DNA of 64,000 bases from Paenibacillus sp. YN15 (GCF_003285005.1 NZ_QMFA01000018.1:1-64000), one strand, 5' to 3'. Shown: positions 11,228-20,100, numbered from the stretch's first letter. The notes: generated by a model not told the origin, from the letters alone. Made by a program: numbers and translations.

Positions 11228-11304
11228 TTCTTGCGCAACGCCCCGCAGCCCTTACCCAATTGTGCCGCTCCTGTGATATGATGGTAAAAAGGAGATGACC
11301 AGGC

Positions 11305-11811
11305 ATGGCCATGATTTTGGCAAGCTCGGAACGGATACGGCTGCGGGTATCGCGGCCCCATGATTTGGACTATGTGCTTCAGGCGGAGAGCCACCCGGAC
11401 AACCGGAATTTTGTCAACCAATGGACCAAGGAGCAGCACCGGAACGCCCAAGAGGGCACGGACACGGTTCACCTGATTGTGGAGGCGGATCTGGAGGCCT
11501 GCGGCTACGCCATTATTGCCGGGCTGGAGAATCCGGCGCGCAGCATTGAGCTGAAGCGGCTGGTGATTACGGAGAAGGGCCAGGGCTTTGGCCGGGACGT
11601 GCTCCGGCTGGTGAAGCGCTGCGCCTTCAACCGCTGGAACGCCCACCGGCTGTGGCTGGATGTGCGCAGCAACAACCCGCGTGCGCAGCACCTGTATGAG
11701 AGCGAGGGCTTCCAGGTGGAGGGTACGCTGCGGGATTCCATCCTGGTAGGCGGAGAATATGTGTCCGTGACCATTCTCTCCATCCTGGAATCGGAGTACA
11801 AGGATGTGTAG
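11305..11811 (+). CDS. GNAT-family N-acetyltransferase (RimJ/RimL-like)
   Basis: A 168-residue acetyltransferase with the complete GNAT fold. The acetyl-CoA loop is GQGFGRDVLRLVKRC near residues 91-106, motif B is RLWLDVRSNNPRAQHLYESEGF and a C-terminal strand follows. The RLRVSRPHDLD start is the usual first strand of the RimJ/RimL group. AAGGAG lies ten bases before the ATG. Substrates of such proteins range from ribosomal protein termini to antibiotics, so none is assigned. Followed at once by a bidirectional terminator. Confidence 0.85.
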   Translation: MAMILASSERIRLRVSRPHDLDYVLQAESHPDNRNFVNQWTKEQHRNAQEGTDTVHLIVEADLEACGYAIIAGLENPARSIELKRLVITEKGQGFGRDVLRLVKRCAFNRWNAHRLWLDVRSNNPRAQHLYESEGFQVEGTLRDSILVGGEYVSVTILSILESEYKDV

Positions 11812-11826
11812 GCGGCCATGGGCACA

Positions 11827-11872
11827 AAAAAAGAGGCAGCCAGGGCACTGGTCCCGGGCTCGCCTCTTTTTT
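11827..11872. terminator. Bidirectional terminator
   Basis: AAAAAAGAGGC and GCCTCTTTTTT form an 11-bp perfect stem with T runs on both strands. It separates the convergent GNAT and FusB-family genes. Confidence 0.85.
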
Positions 11873-11886
11873 GCGCGGCTTATGAG

Positions 11887-12543
11887 TTATGAATCCAACA
11901 CAGAGCCGATGAACGCCTCCAATGGGGCAGCATCGGTGATGTTTTTGTTGCAGCTATGGCCGTTTAGGCAGATGTAGTTGCCTACAGATTTGTAGTAGTC
12001 GGGCAATGCGTGAGCAGGCCTTTTTTTGGAGACGGCCGAAAGCAGCACCAGTTCCTCGAACCGGTTGCAGACGAAGCAGTAACCCTTTTTGTTGGTGGCG
12101 GTGAATCTGCCTTCCACACCCACGAACTGCTCGCCATTGTGATACACGATGAACATTTTGTTAGTGGAGATATCCGTCCAGCTCAGATAGGTCACATGCC
12201 GCCAGTCCACCTGTTCCAGATCAGGCAGCTTCAGCTTTTTGTTTTTCGGAAACAGCTTCTGGATTTGCTTTTCGGTGATGCGGGGAAACTCCAGCATATA
12301 CGGCTCCAGAGCCTGGATATAGTTGTGGAAATCCTCCGCCGTTTTCAGGTTGGCAATGGACTCCAGCATTGCTTTCCGGCTGTCTCTTACATCAGGAAAC
12401 AGCTCCTCCACCTTGGCGGCCGCGCTCAAACGGACGGATTCCAGCACCTTCGGGTCCCCTACTGTCCGGACGGCGCGCAGCACCGAATCCGCTTGACTCT
12501 TGATTACATTATATTGGCAGTTTCTAATAAATGGTTCGCACAT
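11887..12543 (-). CDS. FusB-family elongation factor G-binding protein
   Basis: A 218-residue protein of the FusB/FusC (FBP) type. The N-terminal half is helical; the C-terminal half is a treble-clef zinc finger with C156 and C159 in GYCFVCNRF and C192, H196 and C198 in YICLNGHSCNKNI, close in position to the zinc ligands of staphylococcal FusB. FusB-type proteins bind EF-G and help it leave the ribosome, giving fusidic acid resistance. Whether this chromosomal homologue gives resistance is not known. The start ATG at 12543 follows AAGGGG nine bases upstream, part of which is buried in a hairpin in the leader described separately. Confidence 0.85.
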   Translation of the reverse strand: MCEPFIRNCQYNVIKSQADSVLRAVRTVGDPKVLESVRLSAAAKVEELFPDVRDSRKAMLESIANLKTAEDFHNYIQALEPYMLEFPRITEKQIQKLFPKNKKLKLPDLEQVDWRHVTYLSWTDISTNKMFIVYHNGEQFVGVEGRFTATNKKGYCFVCNRFEELVLLSAVSKKRPAHALPDYYKSVGNYICLNGHSCNKNITDAAPLEAFIGSVLDS

Positions 12544-12561
12544 GGACCTCAGCCCCTTATT

Positions 12562-12648
12562 TTATTTGGTATGGCAAATAAGGTGCAAAGCCACTATTAG
12601 AAAACGATAAATGCTTGTTCGGGCGATATATCCTTCCGGCCAGCCCAT
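12562..12648 (-). CDS. Possible second leader peptide upstream of the FusB-family gene
   Basis: AGGAGG at 12660-12665 precedes two overlapping candidate starts: a TTG at 12652 (7-base spacing, 31 residues, stop at 12557-12559 inside the FusB ribosome binding site) and an ATG at 12648 (11-base spacing, 28 residues, MGWPEGYIARTSIYRF..., stop at 12562-12564). Either frame runs through pairing segment 3 and ends just before the FusB start, so its translation would open the sequestering hairpin. Coordinates given are for the ATG frame. Existence is inferred from the site and position only. Confidence 0.35.
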   Translation of the reverse strand: MGWPEGYIARTSIYRFLIVALHLICHTK

Positions 12649-12666
12649 GCAAAGTATCGCCTCCTA

Positions 12667-12714
12667 TCAGGCTTTGCATGAGGGTTTTCCAATCCGGCAA
12701 TCTCCGATTGCCAT
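12667..12714 (-). CDS. Short leader peptide (15 residues) upstream of the FusB-family gene
   Basis: The peptide MAIGDCRIGKPSCKA is preceded by CGGAGGTGATACTC, an excellent ribosome binding site, and lies downstream of a TATACT -10-like hexamer. Its last codons (TCA TGC AAA GCC) form segment 1 of the attenuator helices. The strong initiation site before such a short frame, its position before an antibiotic-target-protection gene and the overlap with pairing segments are typical of leader peptides of inducible resistance genes. Confidence 0.55.
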   Translation of the reverse strand: MAIGDCRIGKPSCKA

Positions 12715-12744
12715 GAGTATCACCTCCGTTTGGCGAATATGATT

Positions 12745-12750
12745 AGTATA
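12745..12750 (-). promoter_or_regulatory. Candidate -10 hexamer for the FusB leader transcript
   Basis: TATACT on the minus strand lies about 30 bases before the first leader peptide start. The -35 region (around TTTATT) is poor, so the promoter may be weak. Confidence 0.35.
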
Positions 12751-12857
12751 CCCGGGCTGGCATGCAAAATAAAGAGGTGCCGGAAAGTGGAATTTGCATA
12801 TAACGAAAAAATCCTTGCCGCGGCGTCCAATCGGACTTGTATGGAAGCCCCAGCCGT

Positions 12858-12887
12858 GCATAAGAACCATTCCGGCCGATCAACCTA
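12858..12887 (+). promoter_or_regulatory. Candidate sigma-G promoter for tlp
   Basis: GCATA at 12858-12862 and CAACCTA at 12881-12887, separated by 18 bases, resemble forespore sigma-G elements (GCATA and CATnnTA). It is placed about 35 bases before the tlp ribosome binding site. Tlp genes are known to be forespore-expressed in Bacillus; the match to the -10 is partial. Confidence 0.35.
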
Positions 12888-12934
12888 TCCGGTAGCGCCC
12901 AATCAGGCGTGACCAACAAGAGGAGGCGATGATC

Positions 12935-13156
12935 ATGGCAAAGCCGGATAACCGCGCAGACAATGTGGAGCATCTGCAGCAAAATATCCAGAATACCCAG
13001 AAAAACCTGCACGAGGCCGAGGAATATCTGAACGAGTTTTCCTCCGAAATCAGCGACGAGGAACGCAGTCAAATTGAAAAGAAAAACCAGCGCCGCGAGA
13101 AAAGCATTGAGGGCTTCCGCCGCGAGGTCAAGGACGAAGCCCACGCCCAGGAATAA
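12935..13156 (+). CDS. tlp: Small acid-soluble spore protein Tlp
   Basis: A 73-residue, highly charged helical protein, MAKPDNRADNVEHLQQN through EEYLNEFSSEISDEE, that matches the Tlp (thioredoxin-like) minor spore protein family in length and pattern. It is a minor small acid-soluble protein of the spore core of endospore formers; its exact role is not well established. AGGAGG lies eight bases before the ATG at 12935, so that start is preferred to the ATG at 12929. A terminator follows. Its presence is the clearest sign in this region that the organism sporulates. Confidence 0.9.
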   Translation: MAKPDNRADNVEHLQQNIQNTQKNLHEAEEYLNEFSSEISDEERSQIEKKNQRREKSIEGFRREVKDEAHAQE

Positions 13157-13193
13157 CAACGGCGTTCCTGGTTTAAAACCCTTCAGCAAAACA

Positions 13194-13222
13194 AAACCCG
13201 CCAACATTGATGGCGGGTTTTT
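13194..13222 (+). terminator. Terminator of tlp
   Basis: AAACCCGCCA and TGGCGGGTTT make a perfect 10-bp stem with a seven-base loop followed by TTT. It abuts the stop codon of the convergent small gene and may serve both strands. Confidence 0.85.
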
Positions 13223-13436
13223 ATATAAGATATTCGGTTATGGATTTATTGCTGATCTTCTCAATCATTCTTTCAATGGAGCTGGACACTTCCTCATAGG
13301 CCAGTTCTTTTTGCTTTCGGTAATCCTTGGGCGACTTTTCAATGGGAGAAAAGATCAAGGCATGTTTGGGATACTGCTTCCCCTTTACAACCTCCGTCAC
13401 ATCTCCATTAATAGAAACGTAAGCTTTCCCTGCCAT
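13221..13436 (-). CDS. 71-residue protein coupled to the DUF4062 gene
   Basis: I do not recognise this protein. It begins MAGKAYVSINGDVTEVVKG, a strand-rich start, and continues as a charged helix (KDYRKQKELAYEEVSSSIERMIEKI). It lacks a signal peptide. Its ATG directly follows the stop codon of the DUF4062 gene (TGA then ATG), and the site GGGGTGA lies inside that gene, so the two are almost certainly translated together. Base composition is lower in G+C than the surroundings, like its partner. It could be a regulator, antitoxin-like partner or accessory subunit; nothing in the sequence decides this. Confidence 0.65.
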   Translation of the reverse strand: MAGKAYVSINGDVTEVVKGKQYPKHALIFSPIEKSPKDYRKQKELAYEEVSSSIERMIEKISNKSITEYLI

Positions 13437-14588
13437 TCAAATCACCCCTTCCAAAATGGAAACCGCCGTATAAAAAAGCTCCCCGTTTTTATTCATTATA
13501 CCACTTTCCACGTTGCCCTGATAGTCCAAATACAAGGGGGTATTCCACTCTTCGCCGCAGGGAAAATGGAAGGTAAGGACAAAGCCGTTTCCCTTTAGGC
13601 AAACATACAGACTTTTATTGTCTTCCCTGAAAAAAATATTATCGCTGGCCCCTTTTTGGGTAAGGACCACATAGGAGGTGTCGTCATCCATGCTGAAATT
13701 TCTGGCTTTAATTTTACCCGAGGATTCCAGCAATATCATTTGACCGTGATCCTGCTTGTAAAGAGTGACCGCGGAGCAGTTGTGGATCTCCCCGATTTTC
13801 CGCTGCACATATCCGAAATCATTGACAATGACATTCCCCATGGCGGCTTGCTTCAGCTCCGAAATTAACAGCGGGAGATCGGTTTTCAGGCCCAGCCTTA
13901 CCAGGGGAACAATTCTGGATGTGAATTTTTTATAGTGCTGCAGCTCCTTGGCCTGCACCAGCGTCCGTACAATATCTTTTTTGTTCCGCAGCATTTCCAC
14001 GCCGTCCCGCAGCATATCGCTTAACAAGGAATCCCACTCAATGGGCACTCCCGGCATCAGATTCTCCACAAAAATCTTTTCCTCCGCCATAATCTCGTGA
14101 AGGAAATACCACACATAATCATCCACGTGCTGCTGTTGGGAAGAAATTCTCGATTTATGAAGACCGATATGATGGACAATATCCGCCGGGGCAGGCTTCC
14201 CCAATTTGCTTGCCCGGAATGAGGCTGTATATTCATCGATCAGATGCTTCACATTACCAAGATATTCAGATTTGATATCCGTCTCCACAAATACCAAAAC
14301 CGATTTTCTCTCCGCCAGAGCCTGCTCAAATTCCAGATGGGTAACGGACCGCCCGTAGGGGGTGATGGAGCCAGCTCTTGCTCCCACAAACAGGATAAAA
14401 ATATCGCAATCCGAAACCAGCTTCATACACTTGGCAATGGAGTCTTCCCCGTTATGCCATGCGCCGAAGTTCCGTTCAAACATCAACGGGTCATGCCCAA
14501 GGGAACGGAGCTTATCAAAGCTGGTATTCCGGGTCGGACCAAAGGAAGCTTGGGAAGCGGAGCTTAAGAAAATTTTGGTCTTTGGCAA
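13437..14588 (-). CDS. DUF4062 (TIR-like) domain protein with possible C-terminal GAF-like domain
   Basis: A 383-residue cytosolic protein. The N-terminal 110 residues fit DUF4062, a Rossmann-like domain related to TIR/nucleoside-processing folds: KIFLSSASQ at residues 5-13, SDCDIFILFVGARAGSI at 59-75 and SVTHLEFEQALAERKSVLVF at 81-100, with E86/E88 where such domains keep an acidic residue. A helical middle follows. The last 130 residues (SAVTLYKQDHGQMILLE to LYTAVSILEGVI-like end) look like a GAF-type ligand-binding fold. The TTG at 14588 follows GAGGTG and starts just before the domain; no ATG fits. Low G+C suggests transfer. A role in phage or stress response is an inference. Confidence 0.65.
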   Translation of the reverse strand: MPKTKIFLSSASQASFGPTRNTSFDKLRSLGHDPLMFERNFGAWHNGEDSIAKCMKLVSDCDIFILFVGARAGSITPYGRSVTHLEFEQALAERKSVLVFVETDIKSEYLGNVKHLIDEYTASFRASKLGKPAPADIVHHIGLHKSRISSQQQHVDDYVWYFLHEIMAEEKIFVENLMPGVPIEWDSLLSDMLRDGVEMLRNKKDIVRTLVQAKELQHYKKFTSRIVPLVRLGLKTDLPLLISELKQAAMGNVIVNDFGYVQRKIGEIHNCSAVTLYKQDHGQMILLESSGKIKARNFSMDDDTSYVVLTQKGASDNIFFREDNKSLYVCLKGNGFVLTFHFPCGEEWNTPLYLDYQGNVESGIMNKNGELFYTAVSILEGVI

Positions 14589-14904
14589 AATAGACACCTC
14601 TGCATCTGTAAGCGCTAACCCAATTATACTATGAATTTTCCAGAATACTACAAAATCCCGCGAAAAATAAAAGCCGCACGCAGGAGTCACTGAGTTCCGT
14701 AGTGGAAGGGATAAACCTCCCAATTGCCGACTTTGCCTCCCCGAGAATTGCCAAGCTCAGTAGCAGAAGAGGTTAAACGGAACTGAGAAGCCTAATAACG
14801 TTGCTGCGGACTCCATTTCGCCTCATTTTCGTCGTTTATGCCATCGTTAGAGCCGCTGGAGTTTCGTATAGACTGCGCGTGATCCATATTGTTCCAATGC
14901 CATC

Positions 14905-15081
14905 ATGCAAAAGTACACTTATTTTTAGCCGTGAGCCCTCTTTTTCGCTCTCATAATGCAAAAGTGCACTTACTTTCGCTTGAAACCGCCAAAAAGCTAA
15001 AATCCGCATGAATGAACTGTACTTTTGCATGATGACCCTCCGTTTCAGCGGCTGACCCATGAAAGAAGTGTACTTTTGCAT
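14905..15081. repeat. Four copies of a 17-bp intergenic repeat, two in each orientation
   Basis: The core ATGCAAAAGTACACTTA occurs at 14905-14921, with one change at 14956-14972, and in reverse complement at about 15014-15030 and 15065-15081. The flanks differ. The two-forward, two-reverse layout lets a transcript fold into one long hairpin. Similar short repeats are, to my knowledge, scattered between genes in Paenibacillus genomes; copy number elsewhere cannot be judged here. Confidence 0.7.
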
Positions 15082-15173
15082 TATAGGCATACCATATCCT
15101 TCCATCCGCCAATAGAGGAGTTGTTGGCATCCAAAAGGATACTCGTTTTACGCAATAGCTGAGTAGCTACAAA

Positions 15174-15242
15174 AAAACACCGTTTCCACGGTATAGAAGG
15201 AATTGTAAAAATTCCATATACACGCAGAAAAGGTGTTTTTTA
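15174..15242 (-). terminator. Large hairpin, probable terminator of glnS
   Basis: AAAAAACACC pairs with GGTGTTTTTT (stem extends to 14 of 15 positions), and a second perfect hairpin, GGAATT with AATTCC, sits inside. On the minus strand it ends in a T run, 70-140 bases after the glnS stop. The nested stem is unusual for a simple terminator. Confidence 0.6.
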
Positions 15243-15311
15243 TATGCGCCTGCCATTATGCCGCACGCCGGACGAATGGCCCGGAATGCGGCAAGCTGCG
15301 CCAGGCGGCAA

Positions 15312-16979
15312 TTATACGCTAAAGGAGCTTTTCAGGGATACGGTCAGGTTGAACACCGGCTTTTCCGGCGTGGAATTTTGGGAATCGACGCAGAAGTAAC
15401 CGTGGCGGAAGAACTGGAACTTGTCCTCCGGCTGCACATCCTTGATGCCCGGGTCAATGAAGCCCTGCACAATCTCCAGGGACTTGGGGTTGATGCCGGA
15501 CAGGAGATCATCTCCGCCCTCTTCCTCTTCTTCCTCGTCGGTTTTTTCGGCTACCAGCTGGTCATACAGCCGGAATTCCGTCGGAACGGCGGTGGTGGCC
15601 TCCACCCAGTGAATGGTACCCTTCACCTTGCGGCCGGTAAAGCCTGTGCCGGACTTGGTCTCCGGGTCATAGGTACAGCGCAGCTCCACCACATTGCCGG
15701 CCTCGTCCTTGACCACTTCCTCACACTTGATGAAGTAGGCATGTTTCAGCCGCACCTCATTGCCGGGGAACAGGCGGTGGTACTTGGGCACCGGATTCTC
15801 CATGAAGTCGTCCTGCTCAATATAGATTTCCCGGGAGAAGGGAATTTTCCGCATCCCCATCTCCGGCACCTCAGCATTCACCTCGGCGTCCAGCATTTCC
15901 ACCTGGCCCTCCGGGTAATTGGTGATGACCACCTTCAGCGGCCGCAGCACACCCATGGTCCGCGGCGCTTTCAGCTTCAGATCCTCCCGGATAAAATGCT
16001 CCAGCATCCGCGGGTCCACAGTGCCGTTGCTCTTGGACACCCCCGCCTCGCGGATGAAGGATTTGATCCCCTCCGGGGTAAAGCCCCGGCGGCGCATGCC
16101 GCTGATGGTGAAGACGCGGGGGTCGTTCCAGCCGTCCAGCACGCCGGATTCCACCAGGCGCTTGATATAGCGCTTGCCCATAATGGTGCCGGCAATCTTC
16201 AGCTTGCCAAACTCATATTGGCGGGACACATGGGGCATCTCCGTCTCCCGGATCACCCAGTCGTAGAAGGGCCGCTGGTCCTCAAACTCCAGGGAGCATA
16301 GGGAATGGGTGACGCCCTCGATGGAATCCTCCAGCGGATGGGCGTAGGCGTACATGGGGTAGATGCACCATTTGTCGCCGGTGTTGTGGTGGTGGGTATG
16401 GGAAATCCGGAAAATAACCGGGTCCCGCATATTGATATTGGGGGAAGCCATATCAATCTTGGCCCGCAGCACCCGCTCCCCGTCCTTAAACTCGCCGGCC
16501 CGCATGCGGGTGAACAAGTCCAGGTTCTCCTCTACGGTGCGGTTGCGGTAGGGGCTCTCCGTACCCGGCTGGGTCAGGCTGCCGCGGGTTTCGCGGATGG
16601 CGTCCGCCGACTGGTCGTCCACGTAAGCCAGACCTTTTTTGATCAAGACAATGGCCCGGTTGTACATTTCCTCGAAATAATCCGAAGCAAAATGAAGCCC
16701 GTCCCACTCAAAGCCCAGCCACTTGATATCCTCCTGGATGGATTTGACGAATTCCACATCCTCCTTGACAGGGTTGGTGTCGTCAAAACGCAGGTTGGTT
16801 GTCCCGCCGAACTCATCGGCCAGCTCGAAATTAATGGTAATGGCCCGGGCATGTCCGATATGCAGATAGCCGTTGGGCTCAGGGGGAAAGCGGGTCTTGA
16901 CGGTGCTGACGCGGCCTTCCTTGAGATCGTCCATCATAATGGTTTTGATAAAATTGGATGCGGCGCTTTTGTTGTCCAT
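15312..16979 (-). CDS. glnS: Glutaminyl-tRNA synthetase
   Basis: A 555-residue class I aminoacyl-tRNA synthetase that charges tRNA-Gln with glutamine. Visible are the [14 protein letters not shown] (HIGH) motif at residues 32-45, the RFDDTNP segment, the [20 protein letters not shown] region and the C-terminal anticodon-binding beta-barrels. In the KMSKS position it reads IMGKRYIK, with Gly where the usual MSK has Ser. An acidic Asp/Glu run lies near residue 490. Most Firmicutes use GatCAB instead, so its presence points to particular lineages such as Paenibacillus. The ATG follows AAGAGG. A TATAAT hexamer lies at 17038-17043 (minus), leaving a short leader with no T-box. Confidence 0.93.
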   Translation of the reverse strand: MDNKSAASNFIKTIMMDDLKEGRVSTVKTRFPPEPNGYLHIGHARAITINFELADEFGGTTNLRFDDTNPVKEDVEFVKSIQEDIKWLGFEWDGLHFASDYFEEMYNRAIVLIKKGLAYVDDQSADAIRETRGSLTQPGTESPYRNRTVEENLDLFTRMRAGEFKDGERVLRAKIDMASPNINMRDPVIFRISHTHHHNTGDKWCIYPMYAYAHPLEDSIEGVTHSLCSLEFEDQRPFYDWVIRETEMPHVSRQYEFGKLKIAGTIMGKRYIKRLVESGVLDGWNDPRVFTISGMRRRGFTPEGIKSFIREAGVSKSNGTVDPRMLEHFIREDLKLKAPRTMGVLRPLKVVITNYPEGQVEMLDAEVNAEVPEMGMRKIPFSREIYIEQDDFMENPVPKYHRLFPGNEVRLKHAYFIKCEEVVKDEAGNVVELRCTYDPETKSGTGFTGRKVKGTIHWVEATTAVPTEFRLYDQLVAEKTDEEEEEEGGDDLLSGINPKSLEIVQGFIDPGIKDVQPEDKFQFFRHGYFCVDSQNSTPEKPVFNLTVSLKSSFSV

Positions 16980-17078
16980 AGGAACCTCTTTTCATGCGGG
17001 TTAATAAAGTCCAAACCTTGCAAATTTCGTTTGTTCTATTATACACAAAAATTTAAAGGAATATATTAGAATATGCAA

Positions 17079-17121
17079 CAGAGGTTATCCCGGGCCATAA
17101 CAACCCGCCGGATAACCTCTG
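17079..17121 (-). terminator. Inverted repeat after the SLH protein gene
   Basis: CAGAGGTTATCC and GGATAACCTCTG form a perfect 12-bp stem with a partly paired loop, about 35 bases after the stop of the surface protein gene. The T run is weak, but position and stem favour a terminator. Confidence 0.6.
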
Positions 17122-17153
17122 CCGCTAAGCCGGAGCCTTGCTTCCGGCGCTTC

Positions 17154-20100
17154 TTATTTCACTTGATCGTCGAGCTTGCGCACAAGCACCTCAACGGTTT
17201 TGCCGTCCACTTCCGCTCTGTAAGACTCGTGGGAAACAGATGCCTCTTCGATTTGTCCGAATGCCCAGAATCCAGGCGGCACATCAGGCCAGGTTTGTTC
17301 CACTTCCGTCAGCGGACCGCGGTACAGCATGCGGTTAATCATGGTAACCGCGCCGGAGCGGGTAATCCCCTCAACAGGCTTGAAGGTACCATCGGGGTAG
17401 CCTTCGATCATCCCGTTGCGGTACAGCGCCTCGATCTCTTCCACCGCCCAATAACCGTTGGGCACATCGGCATAATGAAGCTCGACAGGCACGCCAGTTT
17501 CCAGTTGCAGATAGCGGGTCATAACCGCTGCCAGCTCCCCTCTGCTGACCGGGTCCTCAGGGCGGAAGGTTCCTTGCAGATCTCCCTCAAAAATCTTATG
17601 TGCCGTTGCTGTATTAATGTAGCCATAAGCCCAATGGGTTGCCGGCACATCTGTATATCCCTTGGCCGGCGCGTCATAATCGCCGATCAGGCGGGCAATG
17701 ATTGCCGCAAGCTCAGCCCGGGTCAGGAAACGCCCCTCCTGGAAGGTGCCGTCGGGATATCCCAGCACATACCGCTGATGCTTGAGATTGCCCGCTTGAT
17801 TGGAATACACCAGCAGCTTCGCCGAAGCCGCTTCTCCGGAGGGACTGCCGCTTTTGCCTGCAGACTCGCCTTTGACCGTCATAATGCGCTCCTGCTCGCC
17901 TTGGCCCAGCTCCGGCCATTTCACCGTAATAGTGAAGGTACCCTTGTCTCCAGCCTTGAGATTGCGGATATCCCACACAATCATGCCTGCCAGCACGGTA
18001 CCGCCATCGGCATCGATAACCTCCGCACCCTCCGGCAGCGTAACCCGGATTTGGCCTTCGGCAATATCCCCAGCAGCATTGTTCTTGTACAGAACATCAA
18101 TTGACGCTTCGCTGGCTTGAGCTTGAACGGAGCGGCTGACCGTCACATTCACAGCAATATCAGATGCCTGACCCGGTGCGGGTGTAGCTGTCGGCGCAGG
18201 TGAGGGCGTAGAGACGCCCGGCTTGGGAGTGGCGGTCGGAGCCGTTCCTTCTCCGCTGTCCGAGCTTGGAGCCATGGCAAAGTCGAAACGGACGATGGCA
18301 TTTTCCACCTTGATATAATGGAGTCCGTTTTCCTTGGCTGTTCCTGCAACCGTTCTGCTGTCATAGCGGCTGTCATAGGTGTCATAACCATTGGCATTCG
18401 CTGTAATATAATAGTCGCTGTCCCCATACACCATCCAGGCATAAGAGCCGCCGGTTACCTTCTGAACCGGACTGTCATTGTCCGCAGGCGGGAATCCGGG
18501 GAGAGAAGGCAGCGCAACCGGCGTATCGGGAGTCACCCCGTTTGCTTTGTTGCGGGCTGTATTCGCATACCAGAGCTTCAACGTGACTTCGCGGTCATCG
18601 ATAAGCGCACCTGTCTGGGAGTTGGAAATTGTGCCGTACGGATCGATCAGTTCTTCGCTGATATTCAGTTCTCCAGCGTTATTTACAGACACTGCAGGCA
18701 ATTGGCCATTCCGTTTTTCGTTGATGACCACATACTGGCGGACGCCGGTAGGATTGCCTTCACTGTCCAGTTGGTTGTAATAATAGCGGATTTCAAGCTC
18801 ATATGTGTTATCTGCGCTTGTCCCCCCTTGGGGCAGGCCGTCGGCAATAAACAGGCCGTTGGCGCCAACGGGGAAACCATCGGCTTCGGCTGCGCTGCCA
18901 AGCGCTGCGCCCCCTGCCGTGTTGCTGCCGTCCACATACTGGCCATTCTGCTTCAGGAAAACGACAAATTCAGGAGCAACCGCCGGATTTTCTGCCTTGG
19001 ACGCCGCAATGTCAATGGCTTGCACCTGTCCGTCGGCACTCTTGGTGCCAACGATTCCGGCTACCGCCTTGTTGGAGACCAGCGCATCCGTACCGTCTCC
19101 TTTAAACGGCTTGTCCGTTGCCGCATGCTGGCTGTACACCACTGATCGGCCTTGGCCGAGATCTTTGGTATATTCGATGGTGTACGTATCCCGGCTAAAC
19201 GGAATCTTAAATTCATATTTGCCATCCGCATCTGTAACTGCCGTGCCTACAACCTGTCCTGCTCCGTTCTTGATAGTCAGAGCTTTGCCGGCAACCGGAT
19301 AAAGCTGGCCGTTGCGGTCCGTTTCAGTAATGCTGCCCCTGATCGCCGGAGGCTCAAAATGGATCGTAAAGGACTCGTATGCGCTGATGCCCTTCTGCGG
19401 ATCAACAACAGACGCCTCCACGGCAATCTCTTCTGCGTCACCACCGGCAAGATCGGGAGAACGGTAATAAATAACCGCTGCGCCATTGGCATCTGTTGCC
19501 GCCTGTGTCACCGGATTGCCGTCCTTGTCAACGAAACTGCCGCCGCCCGTTCCCGAGGTTGCGAATTTCACCAATACACCCGGCACAGGCTGGCCGTTCT
19601 CGTCTGTTACAGAAGCCGTAAGTGTTGTTGTGGTCTCCCCGTCGCCAACATTATGGAGAGGGTTGGCTGTTACTGTGAGACCGCCGCCATGGGGGATTGT
19701 GTGATCAATAACGAAGCTGGCGGTTGCCGTTGTGCTTAGCGGAAGCAGCCCCGGCTTCTCGGCGGTTGCTGCAACTGTATAGGTATCGCTCAAGCTGATA
19801 GGTGAATCTGCCGTCCATGTCCATGCTCCGGTCAGGGGATCGGTCTCAAGACTTCCCAGCAGCGTGCTGTTGCCGCTGTTCTTCACTACCACCGACACTT
19901 GCGAGCCGGGTTCGCTGGTACCGGTAAGGACTGTCACCGGCTGGTAGCGCGGCGAACCGCCTGCCACCGGCTGTATTCCCACATGGATATTGTCCACCGG
20001 AAACTGTATTTGGGTAGCGAGCACCCGCTGCGGGTCGCCGGCATCCACTACGTTTCCGCCATAAGGGCTGAAGCCGAAGGCAAGCTTAGCCTCCGGTTCT

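Larger units (their letters stand above)
12553..12714 (-). promoter_or_regulatory. Candidate translational attenuator of the FusB-family gene
   Basis: The leader contains two short reading frames with strong ribosome binding sites and competing helices. Segment 1 (12670-12680), which overlaps the last codons of leader peptide 1, can pair perfectly over 9 bp either with segment 2 (12646-12654) or with segment 3 (12584-12592). A further 8-bp stem, CCTTATTT with AAATAAGG (12576-12583 with 12555-12562), covers half of the AAGGGG site of the FusB-family gene. A ribosome stalled on the leader would change which helices form. Mechanism inferred from sequence only. Confidence 0.6.
14589..15311. other. 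Gene-poor region with repeat cluster
   Basis: About 720 bases without a convincing gene. It holds a likely TATAAT (minus strand, 14623-14628) for the DUF4062 gene, an imperfect inverted pair CTGAGTTCCG/CGGAACTGAG (about 14690-14790), the repeat cluster at 14905-15081 and the large hairpin at 15174-15242. An 89-codon minus-strand frame (14836-15105) is made of the repeats and is not called as a gene. Confidence 0.6.

Noticed and set aside
14836-15105. An 89-codon minus-strand frame with repeated MQKY(T/S)SFM segments
   Set aside because: The repeated peptide is just the intergenic repeat read in one frame; there is no ribosome binding site of note and the flanks do not look coding.
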